A stretch of 64,000 nt of DNA from Pseudomonas sp. JUb42 (GCF_024807945.1 NZ_JANUFD010000001.1:248001-312000); one strand, 5' to 3'; shown: positions 53,555 to 63,323, counted from the first letter of the stretch. Program-made: numbers and translations. Notes: generated by a model not told the origin, from the letters alone.

Positions 53555-55966
53555 TCAATCCGGCAGTTTGAACGCCATCACGTAGTCACCCTGTTTGGTC
53601 CCAAGCGACCCATGACCACCGGCCACGACCAGCACGTACTGCTTGCCGTCCTTGCCGGTGTAGGTCATTGGCGTGGTCTGGGCGCCCGCAGGCAGGCGGC
53701 CTTCCCACAGTTGTTTGCCGTTGCGCAGGTCATAAGCGCGCAGGAACTGGTCCAGGCTGCCGCTCATGAAACCTACGCCACTAGCAGTGGTGAACGTCCC
53801 GCCAAGGCTCGGTACGCCCATGGTCAGGGGCAGGGGCACGGGAGAGCTGTCACGCACCGTACCGTTCTTGTGTTTCCACAGGGTCTGGTGAGTGGTCAGG
53901 TCCACGGCGGCAACATAGCCCCAGGCTGGCGCCTGGCAAGGCAGGCCCAGTGGCGACAGCAACGCTTCGAGGATCACGCCATAAGGCGTGCCCTTGTTCG
54001 GCTGCACGCCTTCGGTTTCGCTCTTGCGGCCTGGTCCGCCCTCGACCTCAGCGGCCGGTACCAGTTTCGAACGGAAGGCCATGTAGTCCGGGTTGACGAA
54101 GGCGATCTGGCGCACCGGATCGACCGAAATACCGCCCCAGTCAAACACGCCGAAGTTGCCCGGATAGACGATCGAGCCTTGCAGCGACGGCGGGGTAAAG
54201 GCGCCGTCATAGCGCAGTGACTTGAAGTCGATACGGCACAGGGCCTGATCAAAAGGTGTGACGCCCCACATGTCGCGTTCCTTCAGCGGCGGCGGCATGA
54301 AGTTGAGGTCGGACTTGGGTTGGGTCGGCGACGTGTGATCACCGGCGACCGCGCCCTGGGGCACCGGCACTTCGTTGATCGGCACGATCGGCTGGCCGGT
54401 GCTGCGGTCCAGCACATAGATGCTGCCTTGCTTGGTCGAAGCCATGACCGCCGGTTTCACGCCGTCGGCGGTCTTCATGTCGATCAGGGTAGGCTGACCA
54501 CCAACGTCCATGTCCCACAAGTCATGATGAGTGAACTGGAACGTCCAGCGCACATGGCCAGTGGCGATATCCAGGGCCGTCAGGCCAGCACTGAATTTCT
54601 CCGATTCCGGGGTGCGATTGCCGCCCCACTGGTCGGGTGTCTGGTTGCCCATGGGCAGGTAAAGCATGCCGAGTTTTTCATCGACGCTGAACATGGACCA
54701 CATGTTCGGCGAGTTGCGTGTGTAGGTCTTGCCCGGCGCAATGGGCGTGGTGTCGTCCGGATTGCCGCTGTCCCAGTTCCACACCAGGCGCCCGGTGTGC
54801 ACGTCGAAGGCGCGGATGACCCCGGACGGCTCGTCATTGGAAACGTTATCGGTCACGTGGCCACCGATCACCACCAGGTCACGAGTGACAGCCGGTGGCG
54901 AGGTGGAGTAGTAACCGCCCGGCGCGAAGGTGCCGATATTGGCACCCAGGTCGATCTGGCCCTTGTCGCCGAAGTCTTCGCAGACCTTGCCGGTATCGGC
55001 GTTCAGGGCGATCAGGCGAGTGTCGGCCGTAGGCAGAAACAGACGACGCGGGCACGAGCTGGCGGTGGCCGTGGCCGTCGGGCTTTGCGCTGGAGCGGCA
55101 GGCGAAGCGGCGTAGGCGGCGTCATCGTGGTAGGCCACGCCACGGCAGGTCATGTGCGCCCAGCCTTTGAAGTTGGCAGCCTTTTGAGTGCTGATTTTCG
55201 GATCGTAGCGCCACAGCTCCTTGCCCGAGTCCGGGTCCAGGGCAATCACCTGGCTGTGCGGCGTACAGACATAGAGCATGTTGTTGACCTTGAGCGGAGT
55301 GTTCTCCGCCGTGGTCTCGCCAGGGTCGCCGGGCCCGGGGATATCGCCGGTGCGGAAGGTCCAGGCCGGCACCAGCTTGTGGGCGTTGTCCGGGGTGATC
55401 TGCGCCAAAGGTGAGTAGCGATCACCGAAGGCGGTACGACCGTAGGATTGCCAGTCGCCATCAGGCATGGCCGGGGCAGCGCTGGTGGTGCCGGCGGTAT
55501 CGCGGTCCAGCTGGCCCTTGATCTCACCGGGATTGGTGAACTGGCTGGCGACGGCGGCGGCACCGGCCAGTACGACCGCTATGGTCAGGCCACCGGTGGC
55601 CATGCCCCCCGGCTGACCCATCAGCAGCGGACGGCGGAACCACGGCAGCAGCAGGACCACACCGATGGCAAACCACAAGGCCAGGCGCGGCACCAGTTGC
55701 CACCAGTCCAGGCCGACTTCCCACAAGGCCCAGACGGTGCTGGCGAACAGCAGCACGGCATACAGGCTCAAGGCCGAGCGGCGGCCCAGGACCAGCAGTA
55801 CACCGCTGATCGTGAAGCCGATCCCGGCGATCAGGTAGTACAGCGAGCCGCCCAGTTGGCTGAGGCGTATGCCCAGGGCCAGCAAGGCCAGGCCCATCAG
55901 CACGATCACCACGCCTAGCAGGGTCGGCAGCAGGCGATTTCTACTCAAGGCACCGTCAGTGCTCAT
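53555..55966 (-). CDS. gcd: Membrane-bound PQQ-dependent glucose dehydrogenase
   Basis: An 803-residue quinoprotein that oxidises glucose to gluconolactone in the periplasm and feeds electrons to ubiquinone. Five hydrophobic segments occupy about the first 150 residues. An eight-bladed propeller follows, with DGDWQSYGRTAFGDRYSPL, VTDNVSNDEPSGVIRAFDVHTG and TASGVGFMSGSLDQFLRAYD, typical of mGDH. The ATG at 55966 follows GGAG. No pqq genes are in the window. It is transcribed alone, ending in the bidirectional terminator. Confidence 0.96.
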   Translation of the reverse strand: MSTDGALSRNRLLPTLLGVVIVLMGLALLALGIRLSQLGGSLYYLIAGIGFTISGVLLVLGRRSALSLYAVLLFASTVWALWEVGLDWWQLVPRLALWFAIGVVLLLPWFRRPLLMGQPGGMATGGLTIAVVLAGAAAVASQFTNPGEIKGQLDRDTAGTTSAAPAMPDGDWQSYGRTAFGDRYSPLAQITPDNAHKLVPAWTFRTGDIPGPGDPGETTAENTPLKVNNMLYVCTPHSQVIALDPDSGKELWRYDPKISTQKAANFKGWAHMTCRGVAYHDDAAYAASPAAPAQSPTATATASSCPRRLFLPTADTRLIALNADTGKVCEDFGDKGQIDLGANIGTFAPGGYYSTSPPAVTRDLVVIGGHVTDNVSNDEPSGVIRAFDVHTGRLVWNWDSGNPDDTTPIAPGKTYTRNSPNMWSMFSVDEKLGMLYLPMGNQTPDQWGGNRTPESEKFSAGLTALDIATGHVRWTFQFTHHDLWDMDVGGQPTLIDMKTADGVKPAVMASTKQGSIYVLDRSTGQPIVPINEVPVPQGAVAGDHTSPTQPKSDLNFMPPPLKERDMWGVTPFDQALCRIDFKSLRYDGAFTPPSLQGSIVYPGNFGVFDWGGISVDPVRQIAFVNPDYMAFRSKLVPAAEVEGGPGRKSETEGVQPNKGTPYGVILEALLSPLGLPCQAPAWGYVAAVDLTTHQTLWKHKNGTVRDSSPVPLPLTMGVPSLGGTFTTASGVGFMSGSLDQFLRAYDLRNGKQLWEGRLPAGAQTTPMTYTGKDGKQYVLVVAGGHGSLGTKQGDYVMAFKLPD

Positions 55967-56261
55967 AGTGTGAATCTCCGAAAAAATTGAATGTCGCTTT
56001 ATTCTTTTGGCCGGGGCGTCAGACACCGTTAAGCCGTACTTTTGACGCTAGTTCGTGACGACGCCGAATGACAGGCAAAATCAACCGTTGGTCAGAACGT
56101 CGCGCATGGTTGCAGGCGCCAGTTTGGTGCGGCGTTGTTTGATAGGCATCCGCGTGCGTCCAGAGTTCAGGAAGCGGGTTGATTTAGCGGCGCGGCTTGC
56201 GCTTGGACGGCAACGACCCTAAGGTGCGCAGCTTCTATTTCTTGAGTTGAAAAGGCCCGGC

Positions 56262-56489
56262 ATGACCACTCCCAACGACAACCCTCTGCATGGCGTGACG
56301 CTGGAGCAGATCCTCAATGCCCTGGTGGCGCATTACGAGTGGTCGGGGTTGGCCGAGCGCATCGATATCCGCTGTTTCAAAAGCGATCCGAGCATCAAGT
56401 CCAGCCTGACCTTCTTGCGCAAGACACCTTGGGCGCGGGAGAAGGTCGAAGCCTTGTATGTGAAGCTGCATCGCAGCAAGGGCTGGTAA
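56262..56489 (+). CDS. VF530 (DUF2132) family protein
   Basis: A 75-residue protein with the family pattern [24 protein letters not shown] and [17 protein letters not shown]. The family is small, basic and helical, with suspected DNA binding but unknown function. The ATG at 56262 is the family start. It ends 16 bases before the next gene. Confidence 0.9.
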   Translation: MTTPNDNPLHGVTLEQILNALVAHYEWSGLAERIDIRCFKSDPSIKSSLTFLRKTPWAREKVEALYVKLHRSKGW

Positions 56490-56505
56490 CGGCGGGATCG
56501 AGCAG

Positions 56506-57180
56506 ATGTACAACGAAACACCGGGTAGCGGATTCGCGCCGATGACGTCGGCGCAGCGTCGCTATGTCATTGCCGCAGCATTTCTTGGCTGGGTCGGACT
56601 GACCATCCAGCTCTATCTGATTTTCTATTCGCGCTGGGCCGACCACGCCAGTCTGTTGGGCGGGCTGGTCAAGTTCTTCAGCTTCTTCACCGTGCTGAGC
56701 AACACCTTGGCGGCCACAGCCCTGACCTGTGCGGTCAGTACTGGTGTGTCGGCCGGGCATCGGTTTTTTCGTCATCCGGTGGTCTGTGGCGGGATCACGG
56801 TGAGCATCGTGCTGGTCGGCATCGCCTACAACCTGCTGCTGCGCCATCTGTGGAAGCCGGAGGGCTGGCAGTTTGTTGCCGATGAGCTGCTGCACGACAT
56901 CATGCCGCTGGCGTTCCTGCTCTATTGGTGGCTGTACGTGGCCAAAGGGTTTTTGCGCCCGGTTCACATCCTGTTATGGATGCTCTATCCCTTGGGCTAT
57001 TTCGCCTATTTGCTGCTGCGTGGCGACATGCTCGGCGACTATGTCTACCCGTTCATTGATATTGGCACCCTGGGTTATCCACCGGCGCTGCGCAATGCGT
57101 TGGGTATATTGGCGGGGTTTGTGGCGTTGGCCGGGGTGCTGTTGCTGGTTGATCGCTTGAGCGCCCGGCGCAAGGCATGA
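56506..57180 (+). CDS. Pr6Pr family integral membrane protein
   Basis: A 224-residue protein with six hydrophobic segments. The spacing and the motifs SFFTVLSNTLAA and LLHDIMPLAFLLYW resemble the Pr6Pr (FAR-17a/AIG1-like) membrane family. No substrate can be assigned. Confidence 0.8.
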   Translation: MYNETPGSGFAPMTSAQRRYVIAAAFLGWVGLTIQLYLIFYSRWADHASLLGGLVKFFSFFTVLSNTLAATALTCAVSTGVSAGHRFFRHPVVCGGITVSIVLVGIAYNLLLRHLWKPEGWQFVADELLHDIMPLAFLLYWWLYVAKGFLRPVHILLWMLYPLGYFAYLLLRGDMLGDYVYPFIDIGTLGYPPALRNALGILAGFVALAGVLLLVDRLSARRKA

Positions 57181-57191
57181 CGCGGAACCCA

Positions 57192-57284
57192 TGTGGGACC
57201 GGCTTCAGCCGGGAAGAGGTGGGTATGATCGATGAATTTCCATCGCCTGACCTATTGCCTTCCCGGCTAAAGCCGGTCCCACAA
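57192..57284. repeat. BIME, GACCGGCTTCAGCCGG type
   Basis: TGTGGGACCGGCTTCAGCCGG opens the element at 57192. Its inverse, CCCGGCTAAAGCCGG then TCCCACA, closes at 57284. It lies between the convergent membrane-protein and flavoprotein genes. Confidence 0.9.
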
Positions 57285-57303
57285 AATCCTCTCCCTTCCA
57301 GAT

Positions 57304-58068
57304 TTACTCTTGCATACCCTCCGCGCGCCAATACCCGGCGGCCTTCACTGCCGCTTCGTCCAGGCCAAACTCATTAAGCAGCACCGCCCGCACCTTGCGT
57401 GACAGCGCCGATTCAGTGGCGACCCAGGCGTACAGACGGCCTTCGGGCATTTCCAGTTTGCGCGTGACCTGTACCAGGTCCTGCTCACCGCGCACGATCC
57501 AGATCACATCGACCTGGGCCGCGCTCTGGAACACCTGCTGTTCGTCCGGGTTGGCGATTTCCACCACCACCAGAGCGGCGCGATTGGCCGGCAGTTCTTC
57601 CAGGCGCCGGGCGATGGCGGGCAGGGCGGTTTCGTCGCCGATCAGCAGGTAACTGTCGAACATGTCCGGCACGATCATCGAGCCCCGTGGCCCGGCGATA
57701 TGCAGCAATTGCCCCGGTTGCGCCTGGGCCGCCCAGGTCGCGGCCGGGCCTTCGCCGTGCAGGACGAAATCGATATCCAGCTCACCGGTGGCAGCGTCAT
57801 AGCGGCGCGGGGTGTAGTCGCGCATGGTCGGACGCGGGCCTTCGGCGCCGGGGCCGAAGTTCTCCAGTGCCGCCTGTTCTTGCGGAGTCTGGGCGAACAG
57901 CAGTTTGACGTGATCATCGGTGCCCAGGCTGATGAACCCGGCCAGTTCCGGGCCGTGCAGAGTGATGCGGCGCATCAGCGGGGTGATTTCGGTCACGCGC
58001 AGCACTTCGAGCTTACGGCGTTTGATTTCGTGGCTGACACGGTGGATAGCTTGTTGTTGCGAATTCAT
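57304..58068 (-). CDS. Siderophore-interacting protein, YqjH-like FAD ferric reductase
   Basis: A 254-residue SIP-family flavoprotein that uses NAD(P)H to reduce ferric siderophores. The FAD-binding motif is RDYTPRRYD, with the later YLLIGDETALPAIARRLEELP for nucleotide binding. It overlaps the PadR-type regulator gene by 4 bases, the same pairing as E. coli yqjI-yqjH. Confidence 0.9.
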   Translation of the reverse strand: MNSQQQAIHRVSHEIKRRKLEVLRVTEITPLMRRITLHGPELAGFISLGTDDHVKLLFAQTPQEQAALENFGPGAEGPRPTMRDYTPRRYDAATGELDIDFVLHGEGPAATWAAQAQPGQLLHIAGPRGSMIVPDMFDSYLLIGDETALPAIARRLEELPANRAALVVVEIANPDEQQVFQSAAQVDVIWIVRGEQDLVQVTRKLEMPEGRLYAWVATESALSRKVRAVLLNEFGLDEAAVKAAGYWRAEGMQE

Positions 58069-58655
58069 ACGGACTTCTCCGACGCAGTTTGAGGACCATC
58101 GACGATGGCCTTGGCGGTGTTATTGAGCAGGTCGCGAACCCGCAGGATTTCTTCCGGGCTCCAGCGCCCGTGGTGCATTTGCAGGGCGTGGCGCAGGTTG
58201 TGTACGGCCTCATGAATCTCCGGCGGCCGGTCATGGCCACGCAGCGAACGCTTGCTGACTTCGATGCGCATACGTACGCCGTCCAGGGCAATGGCCTGCT
58301 CCTGCAACGATTGCTGACCGGCCTCGGTAATGGCGTAGCGCTTCTTGCCGCCGTCGGCGTCGCCGAGGATCAGCTCGCTTTCTTCAAGAAAGGTCAGGGT
58401 CGGGTAGATCACGCCGGGGCTCGGGCTGTAGGCGCCATCGAACAGGCCTTCGATCTGACGGATCAGGTCGTAGCCATGGCAGGGCTGCTCGGCGATCAAG
58501 GCCAGCAGCAGAAGCTTCAGATCGCCGGGGGCAAAGACCCGCGGGCCACGGCCACCGCGTTCACGGCCGTGACGTTTTTCGAAGCCATCGCGGCTGTCGC
58601 CCGCTTCGAAGGGGCGATGGTGGTGCTCGTGGCGGTGGTGAGGGTCATCACGCAT
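58065..58655 (-). CDS. PadR-family metal-responsive repressor, YqjI-like
   Basis: A 196-residue PadR regulator. The N-terminus is His-rich (MRDDPHHRHEHHHRP), as in the nickel/iron-responsive E. coli YqjI. The winged helix covers about residues 40-115, with LLLLALIAEQPCHGYDLIRQIE and YSPSPGVIYPTLTFLEE. AGGAG precedes the ATG. It should repress itself and the reductase through the palindrome at 58672-58705. Confidence 0.9.
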   Translation of the reverse strand: MRDDPHHRHEHHHRPFEAGDSRDGFEKRHGRERGGRGPRVFAPGDLKLLLLALIAEQPCHGYDLIRQIEGLFDGAYSPSPGVIYPTLTFLEESELILGDADGGKKRYAITEAGQQSLQEQAIALDGVRMRIEVSKRSLRGHDRPPEIHEAVHNLRHALQMHHGRWSPEEILRVRDLLNNTAKAIVDGPQTASEKSV

Positions 58656-58671
58656 TTCTCTATCTCCTGTT

Positions 58672-58705
58672 ACGTTTAGATATACCTTAAGATATATCTA
58701 AACGT
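58672..58705. promoter_or_regulatory. 34-bp palindromic operator candidate for the PadR-type repressor
   Basis: ACGTTTAGATATA and TATATCTAAACGT are exact inverted arms around a near-symmetric centre CCTTAAGA. It lies 16 bases upstream of the regulator start and is AT-rich, so it overlaps the promoter. E. coli YqjI also binds AT-rich inverted repeats. Confidence 0.75.
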
Positions 58706-58760
58706 TCCCGCAAGAGATATAAAGACGAACGGTTCTCATTTGTGTGGGGGTCGAGATTTG

Positions 58761-58850
58761 TTGGAGCGAGGCTTGCCCGCGAAAGCTATCTGCCAGCCTC
58801 TACAGCTCTATCGGATGTACCGGCCTCTTCGCGGGCAAGCCTCGCTCCAA
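58761..58850. repeat. BIME, GGCTTGCCCGC type
   Basis: TTGGAGCGAGGCTTGCCCGC at 58761 and its exact inverse ending at 58850 (GCGGGCAAGC then CTCGCTCCAA). It lies just downstream of the large PBP gene on the minus strand. Confidence 0.92.
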
Positions 58851-58867
58851 CCAATACAGTGGTCGAA

Positions 58868-61800
58868 TCAGCGTAGCGACACGGTGAGAGGCACCTGACA
58901 CCCGGTCCGTTCCCCGGGCTGCAGATAGGGCACCAGAATCGGTGCCATGCCCTTGAGCACCTGCACCGGCAGGGCCGAAGTGAAGCGCAGGCCTTCGGCA
59001 GCGCGGCCGGGGACGAAGGCGGTGAGGGTGCCGAAGTGGTGGTCGCCGAGGTAGAACACGAAGGTCGCGGTGCGATTGATGGCGCGCGATCCCAGCAGTC
59101 GCCCGCCTGCGCCGAAGCTTTCGATACGGTTATCGCCGGTGCCGGTCTTGCCGCCCATGACCAGCGCCTGGCCGTCGGCCAGTTTGAAAGTGCCTTGCAC
59201 GCGCTTGGCCGTACCGCCCTCCACCACTTGAGACAAGGCCTCACGCATGGCCGCCGCTACTTCACTGGGCAAGACCCGCTTGCCCAGGTCAGGGTTGTCG
59301 CTCAGGCGGGTTTCATAGGGGGTTCCGGCGGCAAAGTGCAACCGGTCGATGCGCAGCACGGGTAGGCGCATGCCGTCGTTCTGGATGATGCCAATCAACT
59401 CGGCGAGCGCTGCAGGACGGTCGCCGGAGCTGCCGATGGCGGTGGCCAGGGAAGGCACCAGATGGTCGAACGGATAGCCCAGGCGCTGCCAGCGCTGATG
59501 AATATCAAGGAACGCCTCCACCTCCATCATGGTACGGATGCGGCTGTCGCGAGCGCTCTTGTGGCGGCTCTTGAACAGCCAGCCGTAGACTTCCTGACGC
59601 TCGTCGCGGCTCGCGGCAACGGTATCCTTGAACGAAGCCTGGGGGTGCTGCATAAGGAAACCCACCAGCCACAGATCCAGCGGATGGACCCGTGCGATAT
59701 AGCCTTGATCCGGCAGATCGTAGGCGCCGGGGCCGTATTTGCCGTAGAGCTCGCTCAGGCGCTTTTCGTTGAGCATCGGGCCACTTTTTTCCCCGACGTA
59801 ATGGGCCCGAATAAAGGCGTTGAAGCTCGCCTGGCTGGCGTTGGGCAGCAGGTAACGATGCACGGCGGCCAGACGCACGGCGCTGGGGTGTACGCCGTCG
59901 AGAAAGGTATCCAGACGTTCCGCAGTGGACTTGTCCTTGTAGCGTTTCCAGAAGCGCAGCAGGAACTCCGTACCCTCGCGGTCGGCAAAGCGGGCCAGGT
60001 ATTCCTGACGGCGCGGGTTGTCGTCGTCCTTGAGCAGTTCGGCGCTGTTGTTCGGTGCCTGATAGGTGCTGTAGCGCACCAGGTCGCGCATCAGGCGGAT
60101 GAACGGCAGGTTGATCGACTCACGCAGGGCCTCGCGCAGGGTCGGGTTGCGGCTGTTGTCCTGGGCCTGAAAGTTATTGAAGTGGTGCAGGCCACCGCCG
60201 GTAAAAAAACTTTCGGCGGGGCTGGCCGAATACTGGCGGTCGAGGGCGGCACCGAGCATTTTTGCCAGATCGTGATCCTTGTTCTGCAGCAGATAATCGA
60301 CGGCCCAGCGGGTCAGGCGATCGGATTCGTTGACCGGCACTTTGCGCAAGGCGGCACTGGATTGATCGGCGTAACGCTCATGCAGTTCGGCGATGATTTC
60401 CAGGTAAGTGGTCAGCACCCGCAGCTTGGCGGTGGAGCCCAGTTCCAGCTTGCTGCCTTCGTTGATATCGAAGGGCTGATCGGTGCTGTCGGTCTGCACC
60501 CGCACCCTGGCACCGTCAGCGCCGCGTTCGAACAGGGTGAAGCTGTAACGCACTTTGTCGGTGGTTGTCGGGGTCAGCAGGCGCTCGCCGAGCAGGCCGA
60601 CACTGGCGGCGAAGGTCGGGTCCGATAACTGGTGCAGATACTGGGTGACACGTTCCTGCAGCGGCGCCTGCAGGGTGCTGTCGGCCACCAGATCAAGGCG
60701 ATCCAGATCATAAAACGGCCGGTCGAGCAGCACCGACAGGCGACTGCGGGCGGCATTGATGGCCTTGTTGCTTTCGATCGGCTGCATGGTCGGCTGCTGC
60801 ACCCAGTCGCGGTAGGTCACGGTGCTGAGCAGGGCGGCATCGGCCAACCGGGAGTCGACCACGCCATTCTGCGCCAGTAGGCGGATATGGCTGTCGGTCA
60901 GGTCGGAAAGTTCGCTGCGGCCATTGGCCAGATAATGCGAAGGGCGCCGTTGGGCGATGATCAACGACAACACCTCGCGCAATGCCAGACCGCGCTCGGA
61001 GAGACTTTGCGGATCGTCGGCGGTGGCCGCCAGCAGCGTGTTGGTGCGGTTGAAGTCGGCGCCGTACCAGACCCGCAATCCTTCTGCCATGCCATGCACT
61101 TCGCCATGGCCGGGCACTGCCGACAACGGCACGCTATTGAGATAGTCCCGTACCACGTTCTGTCGGGTTGGCAGGGTCTGCTCGCCAGGCTGATAAGCGC
61201 GCACGCTGGCGGAAATCATCTGGCGCAACTTCTCGCTGCTCGATTGGGTCAGGCCATCGGGAGAGTGGCGGTACTTCTCCAGTTGCGTCGCCAGGGTACT
61301 GCCCCCGGCGGACTGCCCCGGCAGGCCGATCAGCTTGGCCAGTTGCGACAGCGCCGCCTTGGCAAAGCGCGGCCAGTCCACGGCGGGGTTGGCCTGGGGC
61401 TGCTGCGGGTCGAGCAGGTCGCGGTTTTCGATGAACAACAGGCTTTGCACGACAACTGGCGGAATGTCAGCGAACGTCGGGTAGAACTGCTGCGGATAGC
61501 GGAACTGGTACAGCGCATCGCCCCGGCAGTCGTTGATCAGCAGCCCGGCCTGGACTTTCTCCTGATAGGGCACGAAGAAGCCACGCTGGCTGTAGCGCAA
61601 CAGGGCGGGGGAGAAGCGGGTCTGTTCGGTGATCAGATAGTCGCGCTTGAGCAGACGCGGCAGAAATTCGCCCAGTGCGGAATAGCCCAGGCGCTTGTCG
61701 AACGGCCCCTCGCCGGGATAGACCACCGACTCGCTGGGACCGGGTTGCAGGGTGTAACTCAGCTCCCCGCTATAGCGGCTGAACTCCTGCGCCTGCAAGC

Positions 61801-61978
61801 GCGAGCTGCGGCTTTCCGAATAAATGGCAAGGCCCAGTCCTGCGAGCGCCATCAGCATCAGCGACCAGACAAAACGCCAGAAATAACGCCGACGCCTTGA
61901 GGGTTTCGCTGAGGAAACCTGGCCCTCATGGTCAGCATCAACTACCTGCTGCGTATCTGAATGCCCGAATGCGCTCAT
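58868..61978 (-). CDS. Bifunctional class A penicillin-binding-like protein
   Basis: A 1036-residue protein with one membrane anchor at about residues 33-52. A GT51-like domain carries the catalytic-Glu motif as LLFIENRDLL (normally EDRRF) and GGSTLATQLEKYRHSP. The transpeptidase domain has SxxK as STAK in LELGSTAKLRVL, a candidate SxN in RESINLPF, and KTGTGDN. It should make and cross-link peptidoglycan. The drifted glycosyltransferase motifs and long insertions set it apart from PBP1a, 1b and 1c; I do not know a gene name for it. Confidence 0.85.
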   Translation of the reverse strand: MSAFGHSDTQQVVDADHEGQVSSAKPSRRRRYFWRFVWSLMLMALAGLGLAIYSESRSSRLQAQEFSRYSGELSYTLQPGPSESVVYPGEGPFDKRLGYSALGEFLPRLLKRDYLITEQTRFSPALLRYSQRGFFVPYQEKVQAGLLINDCRGDALYQFRYPQQFYPTFADIPPVVVQSLLFIENRDLLDPQQPQANPAVDWPRFAKAALSQLAKLIGLPGQSAGGSTLATQLEKYRHSPDGLTQSSSEKLRQMISASVRAYQPGEQTLPTRQNVVRDYLNSVPLSAVPGHGEVHGMAEGLRVWYGADFNRTNTLLAATADDPQSLSERGLALREVLSLIIAQRRPSHYLANGRSELSDLTDSHIRLLAQNGVVDSRLADAALLSTVTYRDWVQQPTMQPIESNKAINAARSRLSVLLDRPFYDLDRLDLVADSTLQAPLQERVTQYLHQLSDPTFAASVGLLGERLLTPTTTDKVRYSFTLFERGADGARVRVQTDSTDQPFDINEGSKLELGSTAKLRVLTTYLEIIAELHERYADQSSAALRKVPVNESDRLTRWAVDYLLQNKDHDLAKMLGAALDRQYSASPAESFFTGGGLHHFNNFQAQDNSRNPTLREALRESINLPFIRLMRDLVRYSTYQAPNNSAELLKDDDNPRRQEYLARFADREGTEFLLRFWKRYKDKSTAERLDTFLDGVHPSAVRLAAVHRYLLPNASQASFNAFIRAHYVGEKSGPMLNEKRLSELYGKYGPGAYDLPDQGYIARVHPLDLWLVGFLMQHPQASFKDTVAASRDERQEVYGWLFKSRHKSARDSRIRTMMEVEAFLDIHQRWQRLGYPFDHLVPSLATAIGSSGDRPAALAELIGIIQNDGMRLPVLRIDRLHFAAGTPYETRLSDNPDLGKRVLPSEVAAAMREALSQVVEGGTAKRVQGTFKLADGQALVMGGKTGTGDNRIESFGAGGRLLGSRAINRTATFVFYLGDHHFGTLTAFVPGRAAEGLRFTSALPVQVLKGMAPILVPYLQPGERTGCQVPLTVSLR

Positions 61979-62096
61979 GATTCAATGGCCCGGTTAAAGC
62001 GGCTAATCGCACCTGATTAACAGCTTAGCCGGTGGTTGGCCGGGCACTGGGAATTGTGGTTTCTTGTCTGCTATCGCAGAGCGAAAGCCTTATTTC

Positions 62097-62165
62097 TGTA
62101 GGACCGGCTTTAGCCGGGAGAGCATCAGCTTCAACCCCCCCCTCCCGGCTAAAGCCGGTCCTACG
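62097..62165. repeat. BIME, GACCGGCTTTAGCCGG type
   Basis: TGTAGGACCGGCTTTAGCCGG at 62097 and its inverse CCGGCTAAAGCCGG ending in TCCTA at 62163. It lies between the PBP and OpgC-like genes, and its arms match the REP inside the giant toxin-like gene. Confidence 0.92.
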
Positions 62166-62204
62166 AAACCCATTTCCAATCAATGGATCGGGTTTGCGGG
62201 CTGA

Positions 62205-63323
62205 TCAAACCGTCATCACCCGCGCCGGTTTGTTCAGCTGCCTGTTCCACTCCAGGCCCGCGGCCATCAGCCCCATCAGCAGCACGCCGAGCAGGGCGGT
62301 GCAGATTTGCATGGGCCAGGTATCACCGGCCAGGGCATTTGCCGCGTCGGCCAGCGTCGAGAGCAGTACGCCGAAGCAGAAGACTTCCAGGGAATAGCGG
62401 CCCATGCGGCAGGTATGGTGTGCCGGCCAGTTATTCAGCCAGCGGTGATGGTCGGGCAGCAGCCTGGCGGTGCAGTAAGCCAGGGCCAGGAAGTGCAGCA
62501 GGCGCGCCGGGGCCAGGTCGGTCTTGTAGATCAGCGGAGTCAGCCAGTGCGGCATCAGGGCGGTATGCAGATCGGGCCAGTTGACGCTGACGGTGAGGAC
62601 ACCGGCAGCAATTACGTAGGTCGCTGCGAGCAGGAACAGCGGCTGCTGGCGCAAGGCGCGTTTCGGCGAGGCACTCGGAGGCCGGGCGTTCAGGGCGCAA
62701 AAACCGCCGAGCACGAACAGCAGTTGCCAGGCCACCGGGTTGAAGTACCAGACGCCGCCGTTAGAGGCCGACAGATTCCAGCCGAGCAGCGGCACCATCA
62801 GGTACAGGGCCACGGAGCCGGCCACCGCCAACAGCGGCTTGCGCATCAACACTGGCAGCACCAGGGGCAAGGCCAGCAACAGCAGGATGTACAGCGGCAA
62901 CGGGTCGGTCAGGTTGGGTTTGAAGCGCAGCAGCAATTCATCGGCCAGGGCCGCCTGAGGATTGCCGACGAAATACTCCAGGCCCATCTGCTGCACCATG
63001 TCCCGGGTTTCAACATGGTTGTTGGCAATGAAGACGATGCCCATCAGCAGGGTCAGCAGGAAAATATGCACCACATACAACACCCAGGTGCGGCGCAGGA
63101 TGCGCATACAGGCCACCAGCCAGCCTTCGCGCTGAAGGATGCGGCCATAAGCCAGAACGGCGGCATAGCCCGCCAGGAAGACAAAGACTTCCGCCGCGTC
63201 ACTGAAGCCGAAGTTACGCAGGGTCAACTGGCCCAGCGGGTTGTCGGGCACGTGATCCCAGAAAATGAAGATCAGCGCTAGACCCCGGAAGAAGTCGATG
63301 CGCGGGTCGCGTCCGTCAGTCAT
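62205..63323 (-). CDS. OpgC-like membrane acyltransferase
   Basis: A 372-residue protein with about ten hydrophobic segments. It has the OpgC opening RDPRIDFFRGLALIFIFWDHVPDN and the motif FGFSDAAEVFVFLAGYAA. OpgC proteins transfer succinyl groups to periplasmic glucans. The start at 63323 is the family start; the frame is open to 63440. No opgGH genes are nearby, so the substrate remains open. Confidence 0.85.
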   Translation of the reverse strand: MTDGRDPRIDFFRGLALIFIFWDHVPDNPLGQLTLRNFGFSDAAEVFVFLAGYAAVLAYGRILQREGWLVACMRILRRTWVLYVVHIFLLTLLMGIVFIANNHVETRDMVQQMGLEYFVGNPQAALADELLLRFKPNLTDPLPLYILLLLALPLVLPVLMRKPLLAVAGSVALYLMVPLLGWNLSASNGGVWYFNPVAWQLLFVLGGFCALNARPPSASPKRALRQQPLFLLAATYVIAAGVLTVSVNWPDLHTALMPHWLTPLIYKTDLAPARLLHFLALAYCTARLLPDHHRWLNNWPAHHTCRMGRYSLEVFCFGVLLSTLADAANALAGDTWPMQICTALLGVLLMGLMAAGLEWNRQLNKPARVMTV

